From the NCBI GenBank assembly GCA_944381505.1, contig CALWLK010000011.1, positions 1-64,000 of the forward strand: 64,000 nt of DNA. Reading direction: 5' to 3'. This document shows, piece by piece, positions 8,187 to 16,174 of the stretch. The notes beneath the pieces were generated by a model that was not told the origin of the DNA, ran no database searches, and saw only the letters and a program-made list of their open reading frames with translations. How positions within the stretch are numbered: position 1 is the first letter of the stretch; each line of letters opens with the position of its first letter. The position numbers and the translations under genes were made by a program. The stretch comes from an uncultured Lachnospiraceae bacterium. Its GTDB lineage: Bacteria; Bacillota; Clostridia; Lachnospirales; Lachnospiraceae.

Positions 8187-9143
8187 TTATCTTTGAGGCG
8201 CGGCCTCCCTATCCCCGCCTCCGTATATGTCCTTTACTATATATATGGGCCTGTCCTTCAGTTCGGAAAAGAGTATGGCAATATACTCTCCTATGATGCC
8301 TGTGATGATGAAAAGCATTGAGAACATGAAGCAGAGAACGATTATGATGGTGGCATATCCGCTCGGGGCCCCCTGTCTCGTAAGCAAGGTATATACTATG
8401 AGCCCGATACCCAGAAGTGCGGTGAAAAGCCCCGCGTATATCCCCAGCTTAAGAGGCATGTTGGAGAAGCACAGTATAGTGTCTATGGAAAATCTGAAAA
8501 GCTTCTTTATGCTGTAATGGCTCTTTCCCGCCACTCTCTCCGGAGCCTCAAAGGCTATGGTCTCCTTCACAAAGCCCACGTTCTGCACATATCCTCTGAG
8601 AAACCTCACCTTTTCCCTGTAGCTTTTTCTTAAGACCTCGGCGACAGGCTTTTTTATGGCGAAGAAATCCGAGGCGTTGGGCTCAAGCTTCAGATCCGAC
8701 ATCCTGTTTATGAGGGCGTAGAACCCCCCGGAGGTCACATTCTTCACGAGGCCCGCAGTCTTGTTTTTGGTGCGCACCATGTTTACTATATCCGCCCCCT
8801 CCGAAAGCCTTCGGGCGATCTCGGGTATGAGGGCCGGGGGATGCTGCAGATCCGCGTCCAGAAAGATCAAAATATCCCCGGAGGCATAGTCGAGGCCTGC
8901 GGTCATGGCGGCCTCGTGTCCGAAGTTTTTGGAAAACTCTATGACTCTTATGTGATCCCTGTCCTCCTCGGAAAACTCTCTCAATATCTCCGAGCTTTTG
9001 TCGGAGCTTCCGTCGTTGACAAAGATCATCTCATAGGAATATTTTTCGGAGAGCGAGGAGAGGACCTCGGCACAAACCTCGTAAAAGCGCCTTATCCCCG
9101 CCTCCTCGTTATATACGGAAACTATTATGCTCAATTTATCCAT
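8187..9143 (-). CDS. GtrB/DPM1-like family 2 glycosyltransferase
   Basis: A 318-residue membrane-bound glycosyltransferase that probably transfers a sugar from a nucleotide donor to polyprenyl phosphate on the cytoplasmic face. The N-terminal GT-A domain begins LSIIVSVYNEE, has the DXD-like FLDADLQHPP (~95-104) and the QNVGF/ERVAGKSHY region (~190-220). Two C-terminal transmembrane helices follow (~230-255 and ~265-290). The length is normal for GtrB/DPM1/ArnC-type enzymes. I chose ATG 9143 (MDKLSII) because GGGAG lies eight bases before it. A longer reading would need a TTG inside that site. It neighbours LicD and the CDP-sugar genes, so a role in surface-glycan decoration is likely. Confidence 0.9.
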   Translation of the reverse strand: MDKLSIIVSVYNEEAGIRRFYEVCAEVLSSLSEKYSYEMIFVNDGSSDKSSEILREFSEEDRDHIRVIEFSKNFGHEAAMTAGLDYASGDILIFLDADLQHPPALIPEIARRLSEGADIVNMVRTKNKTAGLVKNVTSGGFYALINRMSDLKLEPNASDFFAIKKPVAEVLRKSYREKVRFLRGYVQNVGFVKETIAFEAPERVAGKSHYSIKKLFRFSIDTILCFSNMPLKLGIYAGLFTALLGIGLIVYTLLTRQGAPSGYATIIIVLCFMFSMLFIITGIIGEYIAILFSELKDRPIYIVKDIYGGGDREAAPQR

Positions 9144-9156
9144 CCGGTCATCTCCC

Positions 9157-9175
9157 AAAAACGCGATCCCTCGCG
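9157..9175 (-). terminator. Compact terminator-like hairpin between DUF6612 and GT2 genes
   Basis: CGCGA-gggA-TCGCG followed by five T on the minus strand, ending just before the GT2 ribosome binding site. A second perfect 7-bp hairpin (GCCTGTT/AACAGGC, 9183-9201) overlaps the preceding stop codon. The stem is short, so termination is probably partial. Confidence 0.45.
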
Positions 9176-9189
9176 ATTATACGGCCTGT

Positions 9190-10158
9190 TTATTGAACAG
9201 GCAGATTGATGCCTGTGGCACCTTCAGCCCCTCCTATAAGCTCTGTATAGCCCTCTGTGGAGGGAAGCACAAAGTCCACAGGGGCGCCGGGAGCGTTATA
9301 GGTTACGGCGGCAGTCATATTTAAAGCCAAATTGTCGAGGCCGTACTCCTTTCCTGACATGGAGAGGGTCATATTCATAGTATCATTGGTGGTGTATCCT
9401 GCGGAGTTTACGGTTATCTCCCCTGTAATATCCGATATATTCATGGTAAAGCCCATATCGCTCATGTTTATACCCATGAGAGCGTATATTTGATTCACGT
9501 AATCCATTATCTCTTGTCCGTCCATGGTGTAGGCGAGGACGGTGTTTTTCTCGGCGTTGTCCTCCTCGTGGAGCTTTACCGTAAGGCTCTTGAAATAGCT
9601 TGTGTCATAGGTGCTCGCGTCAAGTATCTGCTGCATGGAGTCAGTCATCTGTCCCGAGCCGTAGAGGGCGGGATCCAAATACTGCTTCGTCTTCACCCCC
9701 ATGCTGTCGGAGTAGAGCCATCCGTCCTTATAGAAGGATACCATGTCGAGCTTCTCCTCGGTGATGCCGGGCATAGTCATTTCCACGTCGATAATGTACT
9801 CCATGTTCTCGGGATCACTGATGTTTTTCATCTTCATAGCCATATCCATGGCCATGCTCATGTCCAAGGTCTCGCTCTGTCCCGTGGCAGGGTCTGTCAT
9901 GGCAATGCTCATGTTGATGTCCATATCCATATCGGCATCCATGGAGTTCGCCTCCGTCTGCCTTTTCTGCGCATCGGTTATGAGCTGAAGCCCCGCCTCA
10001 TCTATGAAGCCTGTTCCGCCTCCCTGCTCCCCGGTGTCATAATTTCCCGTAACGCTTGGGTCATAGATCACCCTCGGAGACTCGTCGGCATAAGCCGCCC
10101 CCGTCATGGCAAAGGTCAGGGCCATTGCCGCTATCAAAGTCCTCTTTAATCTTCCCAT
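9190..10158 (-). CDS. Secreted DUF6612-like protein, methionine-rich
   Basis: The 322-residue exported protein has a clear Sec signal peptide (basic MGRLKR, hydrophobic core, AYA cleavage motif near 25). The mature part resembles DUF6612: a lipoprotein-localisation-like beta fold with repeated amphipathic strands. It is unusually rich in Met, alternating Met with Asp, Ala or Ser around residues 73-115. No lipobox Cys is visible. Proteins of this type often bind hydrophobic ligands at the cell surface; the function here is unknown. The start is supported by AAAGGTGAG before ATG. Upstream, GTATAATC near 10240 gives a plausible -10 box. Downstream a weak terminator separates it from the GT2 gene. 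Confidence 0.75.
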   Translation of the reverse strand: MGRLKRTLIAAMALTFAMTGAAYADESPRVIYDPSVTGNYDTGEQGGGTGFIDEAGLQLITDAQKRQTEANSMDADMDMDINMSIAMTDPATGQSETLDMSMAMDMAMKMKNISDPENMEYIIDVEMTMPGITEEKLDMVSFYKDGWLYSDSMGVKTKQYLDPALYGSGQMTDSMQQILDASTYDTSYFKSLTVKLHEEDNAEKNTVLAYTMDGQEIMDYVNQIYALMGINMSDMGFTMNISDITGEITVNSAGYTTNDTMNMTLSMSGKEYGLDNLALNMTAAVTYNAPGAPVDFVLPSTEGYTELIGGAEGATGINLPVQ

Positions 10159-10314
10159 AGTCTCACCTTTCCCTTTCGTTTTAAGGCCCGGTTACGGACC
10201 TTTAGCAAATAACTCTTTGTTCCGTCCGGATATAAAAGATTATACCACATTTACATATCACTTGGAAATGCGGGAAGTTCTCTCAAAGCTTACGTTATCC
10301 TTACGTTTTCAGTC

Positions 10315-11172
10315 TCATCCGAAGACCTCTATATCGTCGGAGTGGGAGGGGACCCTCGATTCCTCGGGGGGAAGCTTCATATAATCCCCGTAAACCTCCC
10401 TTAAGACCTTGTCATACTCCTTCGGGCATAGGAGCATATGCCCCTCGAACTCCAGCTCTGTCACCTTCTCGCTCCACTCCCTGTCTATAGTGTCATGAAG
10501 AAAATCCGGCTGATAATTGCTGTAGTAGAGATGCTTCGTATTTCTTCCGTTAAAGCGCCTTGAAAGCCTCTCCTGCATCCTGAAAAGCTTCTTCTGAGGA
10601 AAAAATCGGGAAAAGGCTGTAAGCACCCTCACCTTGATCCTGTCAGACGCACTGTACTTCTCGTAATCTATCGAGGGCCTTCGTGTCATGGACAGTCCGT
10701 AAATACACTTTTGAAAAAATCTTGTGATCCTGTCTTTGACAGCGCTGTCGCTGATATTGTCGAGAATAAATATATCCACCCACAGATGATTAAGCTTTCC
10801 CTCATAATATTCAGTCTCCGCGCTGTCGAAATGCCGCCTTGAGTTCAGGCTTATTATGCGTGGAGTAAAGTCATAGAACGCCTCTCCTCCCCTATAGAAG
10901 TTGCAGCTTATGTACTCCATATCCAAGGGCAATTCCTTCCTCACCACAGCCTCGAACCTGTCCATATTTTCTCTTGTCATGGCGATATCAACATCGTCAT
11001 CCCAGGGAATGAAGCCCTTGTGCCTTACCGCCCCCAAAAGTGTTCCCCCGTCAAGAAGGTAAACTATGTCGTGCTTTCTGCATATCCTGTCCACCTCAAG
11101 TAGTATGCGCAGGGACTCCTCCTGAGCCCTTTTCAGTTTTTCTCTGTCATAGCCGGTTTTCGTTTCAGACAT
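10315..11172 (-). CDS. LicD-family phosphotransferase
   Basis: The 285-residue protein of the LicD nucleotidyltransferase-fold family transfers phosphocholine or a similar phospho-group onto surface polysaccharide or teichoic acid. The signature is near the N-terminus: LLDGGTLLGAVRHKGFIPWDD followed by DVDIAM (~40-67), containing the metal-binding aspartates. No membrane segment or signal peptide is visible, so it acts in the cytoplasm. It is 14 bp downstream of rfbH and probably in the same transcript. Several secreted proteins in this window carry choline-binding-type repeats, so decoration of a surface polymer with phosphocholine is a reasonable link. The transferred group cannot be told from the sequence. 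Confidence 0.9.
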   Translation of the reverse strand: MSETKTGYDREKLKRAQEESLRILLEVDRICRKHDIVYLLDGGTLLGAVRHKGFIPWDDDVDIAMTRENMDRFEAVVRKELPLDMEYISCNFYRGGEAFYDFTPRIISLNSRRHFDSAETEYYEGKLNHLWVDIFILDNISDSAVKDRITRFFQKCIYGLSMTRRPSIDYEKYSASDRIKVRVLTAFSRFFPQKKLFRMQERLSRRFNGRNTKHLYYSNYQPDFLHDTIDREWSEKVTELEFEGHMLLCPKEYDKVLREVYGDYMKLPPEESRVPSHSDDIEVFG

Positions 11173-11186
11173 ATCTCACCCTTCCA

Positions 11187-12569
11187 TTACAGCCTTTCAA
11201 CGGCCTCCTTTATAATGCGGGCCATATAAGAAAGCCTGTCGTCCGTCATTCCGGGGTAAACCCCTACCCAGAAGGTATCCTTCATTATCCTGTCTGTGTT
11301 TTTAAGATCCCCGGAAATGCGATATACGGAGTCGTCACCCCTCACAGAGTCAAAGCAGGGCTGTTTTACAAGGTTGCCTCCGAAGAGAAGCCTTGTCTGT
11401 ACCCCGTGATCCTCTATATAATTTATGACCTCTCTCCTTGAAAGCCCCTCCTCGAGAGTCATACAGAAGCCGAACCAGCTCGGATCGGAGTTTTCTGTTG
11501 CCTCAGGGAGTATGAGCCTTCCCTCAAGGCCCTTTTCCCCGCTCAGCAGTTCCTTGAGATATGCCCAGTTGTGCTTCCTTCTCTTCGTGAAATAAGGAAG
11601 CTTCTTTAACTGGGCCACTCCCACCGCAGCCTGCATATCCGTGGCTTGGAGATTGTATCCGAAATGGGAGTATACGTACTTGTGATCATAGCCCTCGGGA
11701 AGCTCTCCGTACCTTCCGGAGAAGCGATGTCCGCATCTGTTGTCCTGCCCGGACTCGCATATACAGTCCCTTCCCCAGTCTCTTATGCTCCTCATTATCT
11801 TGTTTAAGAGGGGGTCTCCGGTGTAGGTAGCTCCACCTTCACCCATAGTCATGTGATGAGGAGGATAGAAGGAGGAGGTCCCTATATCTCCCACGGAGCC
11901 GGTGAGTCTCCACTCGCCGTCTATGAAATATCTGCTCCCCAAGGCGTCGCAGTTGTCTTCAATAAGCCAAAGCCCATGTTTTTTACAAAAATCCGTCACA
12001 GCCTTAAGGTCGAAGGGATTCCCGAGAGTGTGGGCCACCATGACAGCCTTCGTCCTCTCTGACAGGGCTCCCTCAAGCCTTTTTACGTCGATGTTGTACT
12101 CAGGCACAGTCACGTCCACGAACACTGGCACAGCCCCGTAATTTATCACGGGAGTAACGGTGGTGGGGAAGCCCGCAGCCACGGTTATGACCTCGTCTCC
12201 CTTCTTCACCCTTCTCTCCCCCAAAAGAGGAGAGGTCAATGCCATAAAGGCCAAGAGATTGGCGGAGGAACCCGAGTTTACAAGGTTTGCGAACCGAACT
12301 GTCTCATAGGCGGCAAACTCAGACTCAAACCTTCTCGCATATCTGCCTGTGGTAAGCCAAAACTCCAGAGCCGAGTCCACAAGGTTTACCATCTCCTCGC
12401 TGTCATAGACTCTCCTTGCATAGGGGATGCGCTCTCCCTCCACGTAAGGCTTATCCTCTCCGAGCTTGTGATAGCGCTCGCAGTAGCCCGCCACCAGATC
12501 GAGTACGTCCTCGTGAGCCCTTTTCTCGTCCTTTCCCTCAAAAAATTCTTTTATTGTCCTGTCATCCAT
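11187..12569 (-). CDS. rfbH: CDP-4-dehydro-6-deoxyglucose 3-dehydrase (E1, RfbH/DdhC)
   Basis: A 460-residue PMP- and iron-sulfur-dependent enzyme that removes the C3 hydroxyl of CDP-4-keto-6-deoxyglucose, the committed step to 3,6-dideoxyhexoses. It belongs to the DegT/DnrJ/EryC1 aminotransferase fold. The usual PLP-binding Lys is replaced by His in PPHHMTMGEGG (~236-246), diagnostic of this dehydrase. Four cysteines fit the [2Fe-2S] site: Cys207 (EDNCDALG) and Cys269, Cys271 and Cys279 (CIC-x7-C). It starts at ATG with GGAG nearby. Its partner reductase (E3) is not in the window, and rfbF/rfbG are separated from it by patatin, Rrf2 and rubredoxin genes. Confidence 0.93.
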   Translation of the reverse strand: MDDRTIKEFFEGKDEKRAHEDVLDLVAGYCERYHKLGEDKPYVEGERIPYARRVYDSEEMVNLVDSALEFWLTTGRYARRFESEFAAYETVRFANLVNSGSSANLLAFMALTSPLLGERRVKKGDEVITVAAGFPTTVTPVINYGAVPVFVDVTVPEYNIDVKRLEGALSERTKAVMVAHTLGNPFDLKAVTDFCKKHGLWLIEDNCDALGSRYFIDGEWRLTGSVGDIGTSSFYPPHHMTMGEGGATYTGDPLLNKIMRSIRDWGRDCICESGQDNRCGHRFSGRYGELPEGYDHKYVYSHFGYNLQATDMQAAVGVAQLKKLPYFTKRRKHNWAYLKELLSGEKGLEGRLILPEATENSDPSWFGFCMTLEEGLSRREVINYIEDHGVQTRLLFGGNLVKQPCFDSVRGDDSVYRISGDLKNTDRIMKDTFWVGVYPGMTDDRLSYMARIIKEAVERL

Positions 12570-12602
12570 AATTTATTCTCCGAAATATTATCATTGGTCT
12601 TC

Positions 12603-12618
12603 GGTATCATATGATACC
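12603..12618. repeat. Perfect 16-bp palindrome upstream of rfbH
   Basis: GGTATCATATGATACC is fully self-complementary and lies 34 bp upstream of the rfbH start, just past the rubredoxin terminator. This is a sensible place for a dimeric repressor site; no regulator is assigned. Confidence 0.55.
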
Positions 12619-12620
12619 AT

Positions 12621-12666
12621 AAAAAAAGGGGAATGTCTTCTGCCTCAGCTTAAACACTCCCTTTTC
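12621..12666 (-). terminator. Terminator after the rubredoxin gene
   Basis: On the minus strand GGGAGTGT pairs with ACATTCCC around a ~20-base loop, followed by CTTTTTTT. It lies 17 bp beyond the rubredoxin stop codon. Confidence 0.7.
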
Positions 12667-12682
12667 ATGGTTGAAAACCTAT

Positions 12683-12841
12683 TTATTCTTCCTCAAACTG
12701 ATCTTTTCCCACGCCGCACAGAGGGCATACCCAATCCTCGGGAACATCCTCCCATTTTGTTCCTGCGGCAACTCCGTTATCAGGATCCCCCGCAGCCTCA
12801 TCGTATACGTATCCGCAAACTGTACATACATACTTTTTCAT
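12683..12841 (-). CDS. Rubredoxin
   Basis: A 52-residue electron carrier with a single iron bound by four cysteines: CTVCG (6-10) and CPLCG (39-43), joined by the typical [12 protein letters not shown]...[11 protein letters not shown] segment. Length and spacing are exactly those of classical clostridial rubredoxins. AAGGAGG sits nine bases before the ATG. In anaerobes rubredoxin passes electrons to rubrerythrin or other oxygen-detoxifying reductases. It lies next to an Rrf2-type iron-sulfur regulator and directly upstream of the [2Fe-2S] dehydrase gene rfbH, but a terminator separates it from the latter. It could therefore serve as a general redox carrier or, speculatively, as electron donor to RfbH. 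Confidence 0.95.
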   Translation of the reverse strand: MKKYVCTVCGYVYDEAAGDPDNGVAAGTKWEDVPEDWVCPLCGVGKDQFEEE

Positions 12842-12919
12842 TTCAGCTTCCTCCTTGAATTTGTGTAAGAGTTTTTGTGGTCTACATTATACTCCGAAGA
12901 AATCTTTTATTCAACCGGG

Positions 12920-13336
12920 TTATCCTACATTCCCCTCCATCAGGTCCCTAATGCTTATGCTGTCCAGATATCCGTCTATCATCTTGTCAAGCTTCACCCA
13001 CATGGGCAGAGTGTAGCATTCGCCCGCTCTCTTGCAGCCCACGCAGCCTGTCTTCTCCATGCAGGTCACAGGGGCAAGGCTGCCCTCCGTAAGCTTGAGG
13101 ACCTCTCCCACGTTGAAATCCTCCGGCTCTCCCGCAAGCATATATCCTCCGGTCTTTCCTCTCTTGCTTTTTAAATACCCCGCGCGGTTTAATATAGCCG
13201 CTATGAGTTCGAGATACTTCATAGATATCTCCTGCCTCTCGGCAACATCCTTAAGAGATACGAATCCCTGATCCTTGTGCTGTGCAATATCTATCATGAC
13301 CCTCAGGGCATAACGTCCCTTCGTCGACACCATCAT
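12920..13336 (-). CDS. Rrf2-family transcriptional regulator (probable Fe-S sensor)
   Basis: A 138-residue winged-helix regulator. It begins MMVSTKGRYALRVMIDIA, the standard Rrf2/IscR start. A DNA-recognition helix (SMKYLELIAAIL) and wing (SKRGKTGGYML) follow. The C-terminal region has CMEKTGCVGCKRAGEC (~96-111). Three or four of these cysteines are placed as in IscR/NsrR-type [2Fe-2S] or [4Fe-4S] sensors. I placed the start at ATG 13336; the open frame extends ten codons further to a TTG with no better ribosome site. The gene lies between the patatin and rubredoxin genes. Regulation of rubredoxin by iron-sulfur or redox status is a plausible inference. Confidence 0.9.
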   Translation of the reverse strand: MMVSTKGRYALRVMIDIAQHKDQGFVSLKDVAERQEISMKYLELIAAILNRAGYLKSKRGKTGGYMLAGEPEDFNVGEVLKLTEGSLAPVTCMEKTGCVGCKRAGECYTLPMWVKLDKMIDGYLDSISIRDLMEGNVG

Positions 13337-13366
13337 GACCGCTTCACCCGACCTTTCTGTTTTCAA

Positions 13367-14227
13367 TCAGTGTGCTGTGTTTATGAATTCCATAAGCTTG
13401 CCAAAGCTTTCCTCGGCATCATTATATCCCAGTTCATACATTTTGTTCAACACTTTTGTGTCCTTCTCCACTCTGGAGACCGGTACGAACCTTGAGGGTC
13501 TGAGTATAAATACCTCTCCCCTGTCTTCGAGCTCACAGAGCTCGTCGAGAGTCCTGTTATAGCCTATATGTCTCTCGGCCACAGCCTCGGCAAGCTTCGG
13601 ATACCTTCTCTTGTATACGAGATCTATGAGCCATGAGAGGCTGTTTTTTTCCTTTCTGTAGCCCTCTATCTGCGGGAGGGTGACGATATTTTTTTTTTTT
13701 TTTTCTCTCCTCATGAGATCTATGGGGATGCTGTCGGCTATGCCCCCGTCGAGGAGCTTTTTTCCGTCAAAGCCTACTATGCGCGCCATGAGCGGCAGCG
13801 ACGCCGAGGCCCTCACCAGCTCCACCTCTCTTCTCATGTCCTTTATCTTAAAATACTCGGCCTTTCCCGTGTCCACGTTGGTGGTCACGGCGTAAAAAGG
13901 CATAAGCTCTTTATATTTTTCGAAGGTCTCGTAATCGTAAGGCACCAGCTTCTCCGGGATCCTGTGGTATGCGAACCTTGCCCCGAAATAGTCTCCCGTC
14001 AAAAGGAGAGAGCGAAAGCTCATATATCTCGGGTCCCTTGCATAGCCCAGATTTATCCTGTAGCTTCTTCCCCTCTGCTTCGACACATAGGAACAGCCGT
14101 GGCAGGCCCCCGCAGAGACTCCCGCCACTCCGTCGGGATAGAAATCTCTGTCCATAAAGTAATCCAACACCCCGGCGGTGTATATCCCTCTCATGCCTCC
14201 GCCCTCAAGCACCATTCCCAAGCTCAT
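13367..14227 (-). CDS. Patatin-like phospholipase (RssA/YjjU type)
   Basis: A 286-residue serine acyl hydrolase. The oxyanion loop is LEGGGMRG (8-15), the nucleophile elbow GVSAG (36-40) and the catalytic Asp lies in LLDGGIADSIP (~156-166). Together these give the Ser-Asp dyad of patatins. No signal peptide is visible, so it acts in the cytoplasm, probably on lipids or acyl esters. A run of 16 A (in the coding sense) encodes GluLysLysLysLysAsn near residue 175 and could promote polymerase slippage. The gene sits between rfbG (19 bp upstream) and rrf2, interrupting the CDP-sugar genes. GAGGTGAG precedes the ATG. Confidence 0.9.
   Translation of the reverse strand: MSLGMVLEGGGMRGIYTAGVLDYFMDRDFYPDGVAGVSAGACHGCSYVSKQRGRSYRINLGYARDPRYMSFRSLLLTGDYFGARFAYHRIPEKLVPYDYETFEKYKELMPFYAVTTNVDTGKAEYFKIKDMRREVELVRASASLPLMARIVGFDGKKLLDGGIADSIPIDLMRREKKKKNIVTLPQIEGYRKEKNSLSWLIDLVYKRRYPKLAEAVAERHIGYNRTLDELCELEDRGEVFILRPSRFVPVSRVEKDTKVLNKMYELGYNDAEESFGKLMEFINTAH
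13689..13704 (-). repeat. A16 homopolymer inside the patatin-like gene
   Basis: Sixteen T on the plus strand, read as 16 A in the mRNA. The frame is intact at 16. A gain or loss of one base would truncate the protein shortly after residue 180. It is the longest homopolymer I noticed in a coding region of this window. Confidence 0.9.
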
Positions 14228-14246
14228 CTTCTCACCTCTGCAAAAT

Positions 14247-15371
14247 TTATCGCCCGAAAAATTCTCTTATCTGTCTCTCCATCTCCGCATTCGCGCAGGC
14301 TTTTCCCTCCATGAAGGCCTTGGACCAGCGCACGGTATTTTCTACCGCTCGGCTCACCTCCCATCGGGGTTTCCATGAGAAGGTCTCCTTTATCTTTGAG
14401 CTGTCCAGCTTCAAAAAGTTCGCCTCATGAGGGCCGCTCGATACTTTTCTGAACTCCGCGCAGAGGCCCTCTCCCCAGTATCTGCAGAAAAGCTCCGCCA
14501 GCTTTCCCGTGGTGATACAGTCCTTCTCGTCAGGGCCCACGTTATACCACCCCGAAAGGCTCCTATCCTCTCCCGCCCTCGCACATATCTCAAGGTAGAC
14601 CGAGAGGGGCTCCAAAACATGCTGATAAGGTCTTATGCTCAGAGGATTCCTGATAAATATCTTCTCCCCCTTCATGGCCGCCCTTACGCAATCGGGTATT
14701 ATCCTGTCCTTTGCCATGTCGCCTCCGCCTATGACGTTTCCCGCTCTGGCTGTGGATATGGCCGGTCCTCCTCCCTCAAAAAAGGAAGCCCTGTAGCTGT
14801 GTGTGGCAAGCTCGGAGCAGGACTTGGAGTTCGAGTACGGATCATAGCCGTCCAGCTTGTCCTCCTCCCTGTAGGCGTAGTCCGGCCTCTCCTCATTCAG
14901 ATATACCTTGTCTGTAGTCACGTTAAGAACTGATATGGGGCAGGGCGTAAGCCTTATGCACTCCAAGAGATTCACCGTCCCCATGACATTGGTCTCATAG
15001 GTCTCCCTCGGTATCCTGTAGGAATCCCTCACTATGGGTTGGGCTGCAAGGTGAAACACATAATCGGGGCGCAGGCTGTCATAAAAGCTCTTAAGGCTCT
15101 CGAAGTCCCGTATGTCTCCTATGCGCGACTCCCTCATTGAAAGCTCCTTATCTCCGAAAAGGGGAAGGTCTTTCCTGCTCTCCGCTCCCGCGCCGGCACC
15201 GAACACCACATCAAAAAGCGGTGTGTCGTCAGCGGGGCTCTTGGCATAGCCGAAGACCTCGGCTTTGCACATTATGAGCACTGCCGAGAGCCAACTGCCC
15301 TTAAAGCCTGTATGCCCTGTTATAAGGACCTTCTTTCCACTGTAATACTTTTCAAGTTCCTTAAAATCCAT
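14247..15371 (-). CDS. rfbG: CDP-glucose 4,6-dehydratase
   Basis: A 374-residue NAD-dependent short-chain dehydrogenase/reductase of the extended type that converts CDP-glucose to CDP-4-keto-6-deoxyglucose. The Rossmann motif is VLITGHTGFKGSW (~15-27, GxxGxxG type). LAAQP (~96-100), the catalytic Thr in NVTTDKVY (~138-145) and the YDPYSNSKSCSE motif (Tyr-x3-Lys, ~167-178) follow. AGNVIGGGD near 215 is typical of this family. It follows rfbF by 8 bp in one operon, giving steps 1 and 2 of the CDP-3,6-dideoxyhexose pathway. RfbH (step 3) is encoded 1.7 kb downstream. Confidence 0.95.
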   Translation of the reverse strand: MDFKELEKYYSGKKVLITGHTGFKGSWLSAVLIMCKAEVFGYAKSPADDTPLFDVVFGAGAGAESRKDLPLFGDKELSMRESRIGDIRDFESLKSFYDSLRPDYVFHLAAQPIVRDSYRIPRETYETNVMGTVNLLECIRLTPCPISVLNVTTDKVYLNEERPDYAYREEDKLDGYDPYSNSKSCSELATHSYRASFFEGGGPAISTARAGNVIGGGDMAKDRIIPDCVRAAMKGEKIFIRNPLSIRPYQHVLEPLSVYLEICARAGEDRSLSGWYNVGPDEKDCITTGKLAELFCRYWGEGLCAEFRKVSSGPHEANFLKLDSSKIKETFSWKPRWEVSRAVENTVRWSKAFMEGKACANAEMERQIREFFGR

Positions 15372-15379
15372 ATCTCAAA

Positions 15380-16156
15380 TCAATCCTTCCAAATCTTCCA
15401 CGGAGCTTCTCCGCTCTCCCAGAGAGAGTTGAGCTTTTTCATCTCCCTTTGAGTGTCCATGCACTGCCAGAAGCCCTCATGGTAGAAGCTCATAAGCTGC
15501 CCGTCTCTCAAAAGTCCCGCCATGGGCTCCTTTTCAAAGGCGGTGTCGTCTCCTTCTATATATGAGAACACCTCGGGGTTCAGCATCATGAAGCCTCCGT
15601 TTATAAGGGAGCCGTCATCCTCATCCTTCTCTCTGAAGGAGGTTATCACGTTATTTTCATCCACCTCAAGGACTCCCTTCAGCTGGGCCATGTTTACGGT
15701 GGTGATGGTAGCTGTTTTTCCGTGGGAGCGATGGAAGCGCTCCAGCTCTCTTAAGTTCACCGTTGAAAGCCCGTCTCCGTAGGTGAGCATGAAGGGCTCA
15801 TTCCCCACATACTTTTGGATCCTCTTTATCCTTCCTCCTGTCATGGTGCGAAGCCCCGTGTCTATGAGAGTCACCTTCCAGGGCTCGGCATGCTTGTTGT
15901 GCACCGTCATCTTATTGTTCTTTATGTCAAAGGTGACGTCCGAGGTATAGAGGAAATAATCGGCGAAAAACTCCTTCACCACATACTGCTTGTAGCCAAG
16001 GCATATGATGAATTCATTGTAGCCGAACTCGCTGTAGTATTTCATGATATGCCACAGTATGGGCATACCTCCTATCTCTATCATGGGCTTGGGCTTTAAA
16101 TGGCTCTCCTCGCTTATCCTTGTCCCAAGTCCTCCCGCCAATATAACGACCTTCAT
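15380..16156 (-). CDS. rfbF: Glucose-1-phosphate cytidylyltransferase
   Basis: A 258-residue nucleotidyltransferase that makes CDP-glucose from CTP and glucose 1-phosphate, the entry step for CDP-linked deoxyhexoses. The nucleotide-binding loop LAGGLGTRISEESHLKPKPM is at 6-25. EIGGMPILWHIMKYYS, LTYGDGLS (~124-131) and the conserved NNKMTVHNK stretch (~79-87) are characteristic of RfbF rather than glucose-1-phosphate thymidylyl- or uridylyltransferases. AAGGGGTGG precedes the ATG. It is separated from the upstream membrane-protein gene by 18 bp, so the operon probably reads membrane protein, rfbF, rfbG, then patatin. Confidence 0.95.
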   Translation of the reverse strand: MKVVILAGGLGTRISEESHLKPKPMIEIGGMPILWHIMKYYSEFGYNEFIICLGYKQYVVKEFFADYFLYTSDVTFDIKNNKMTVHNKHAEPWKVTLIDTGLRTMTGGRIKRIQKYVGNEPFMLTYGDGLSTVNLRELERFHRSHGKTATITTVNMAQLKGVLEVDENNVITSFREKDEDDGSLINGGFMMLNPEVFSYIEGDDTAFEKEPMAGLLRDGQLMSFYHEGFWQCMDTQREMKKLNSLWESGEAPWKIWKD

Positions 16157-16174
16157 AAATCCACCCCTTAAGAA

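Noticed and set aside
12671..12685. Recurring AAATAGGTTTT near stop codons at ~12.68, 17.66 and 28.75 kb
   Set aside because: Too short and AT-rich to distinguish from chance; no consistent structure or distance to genes.
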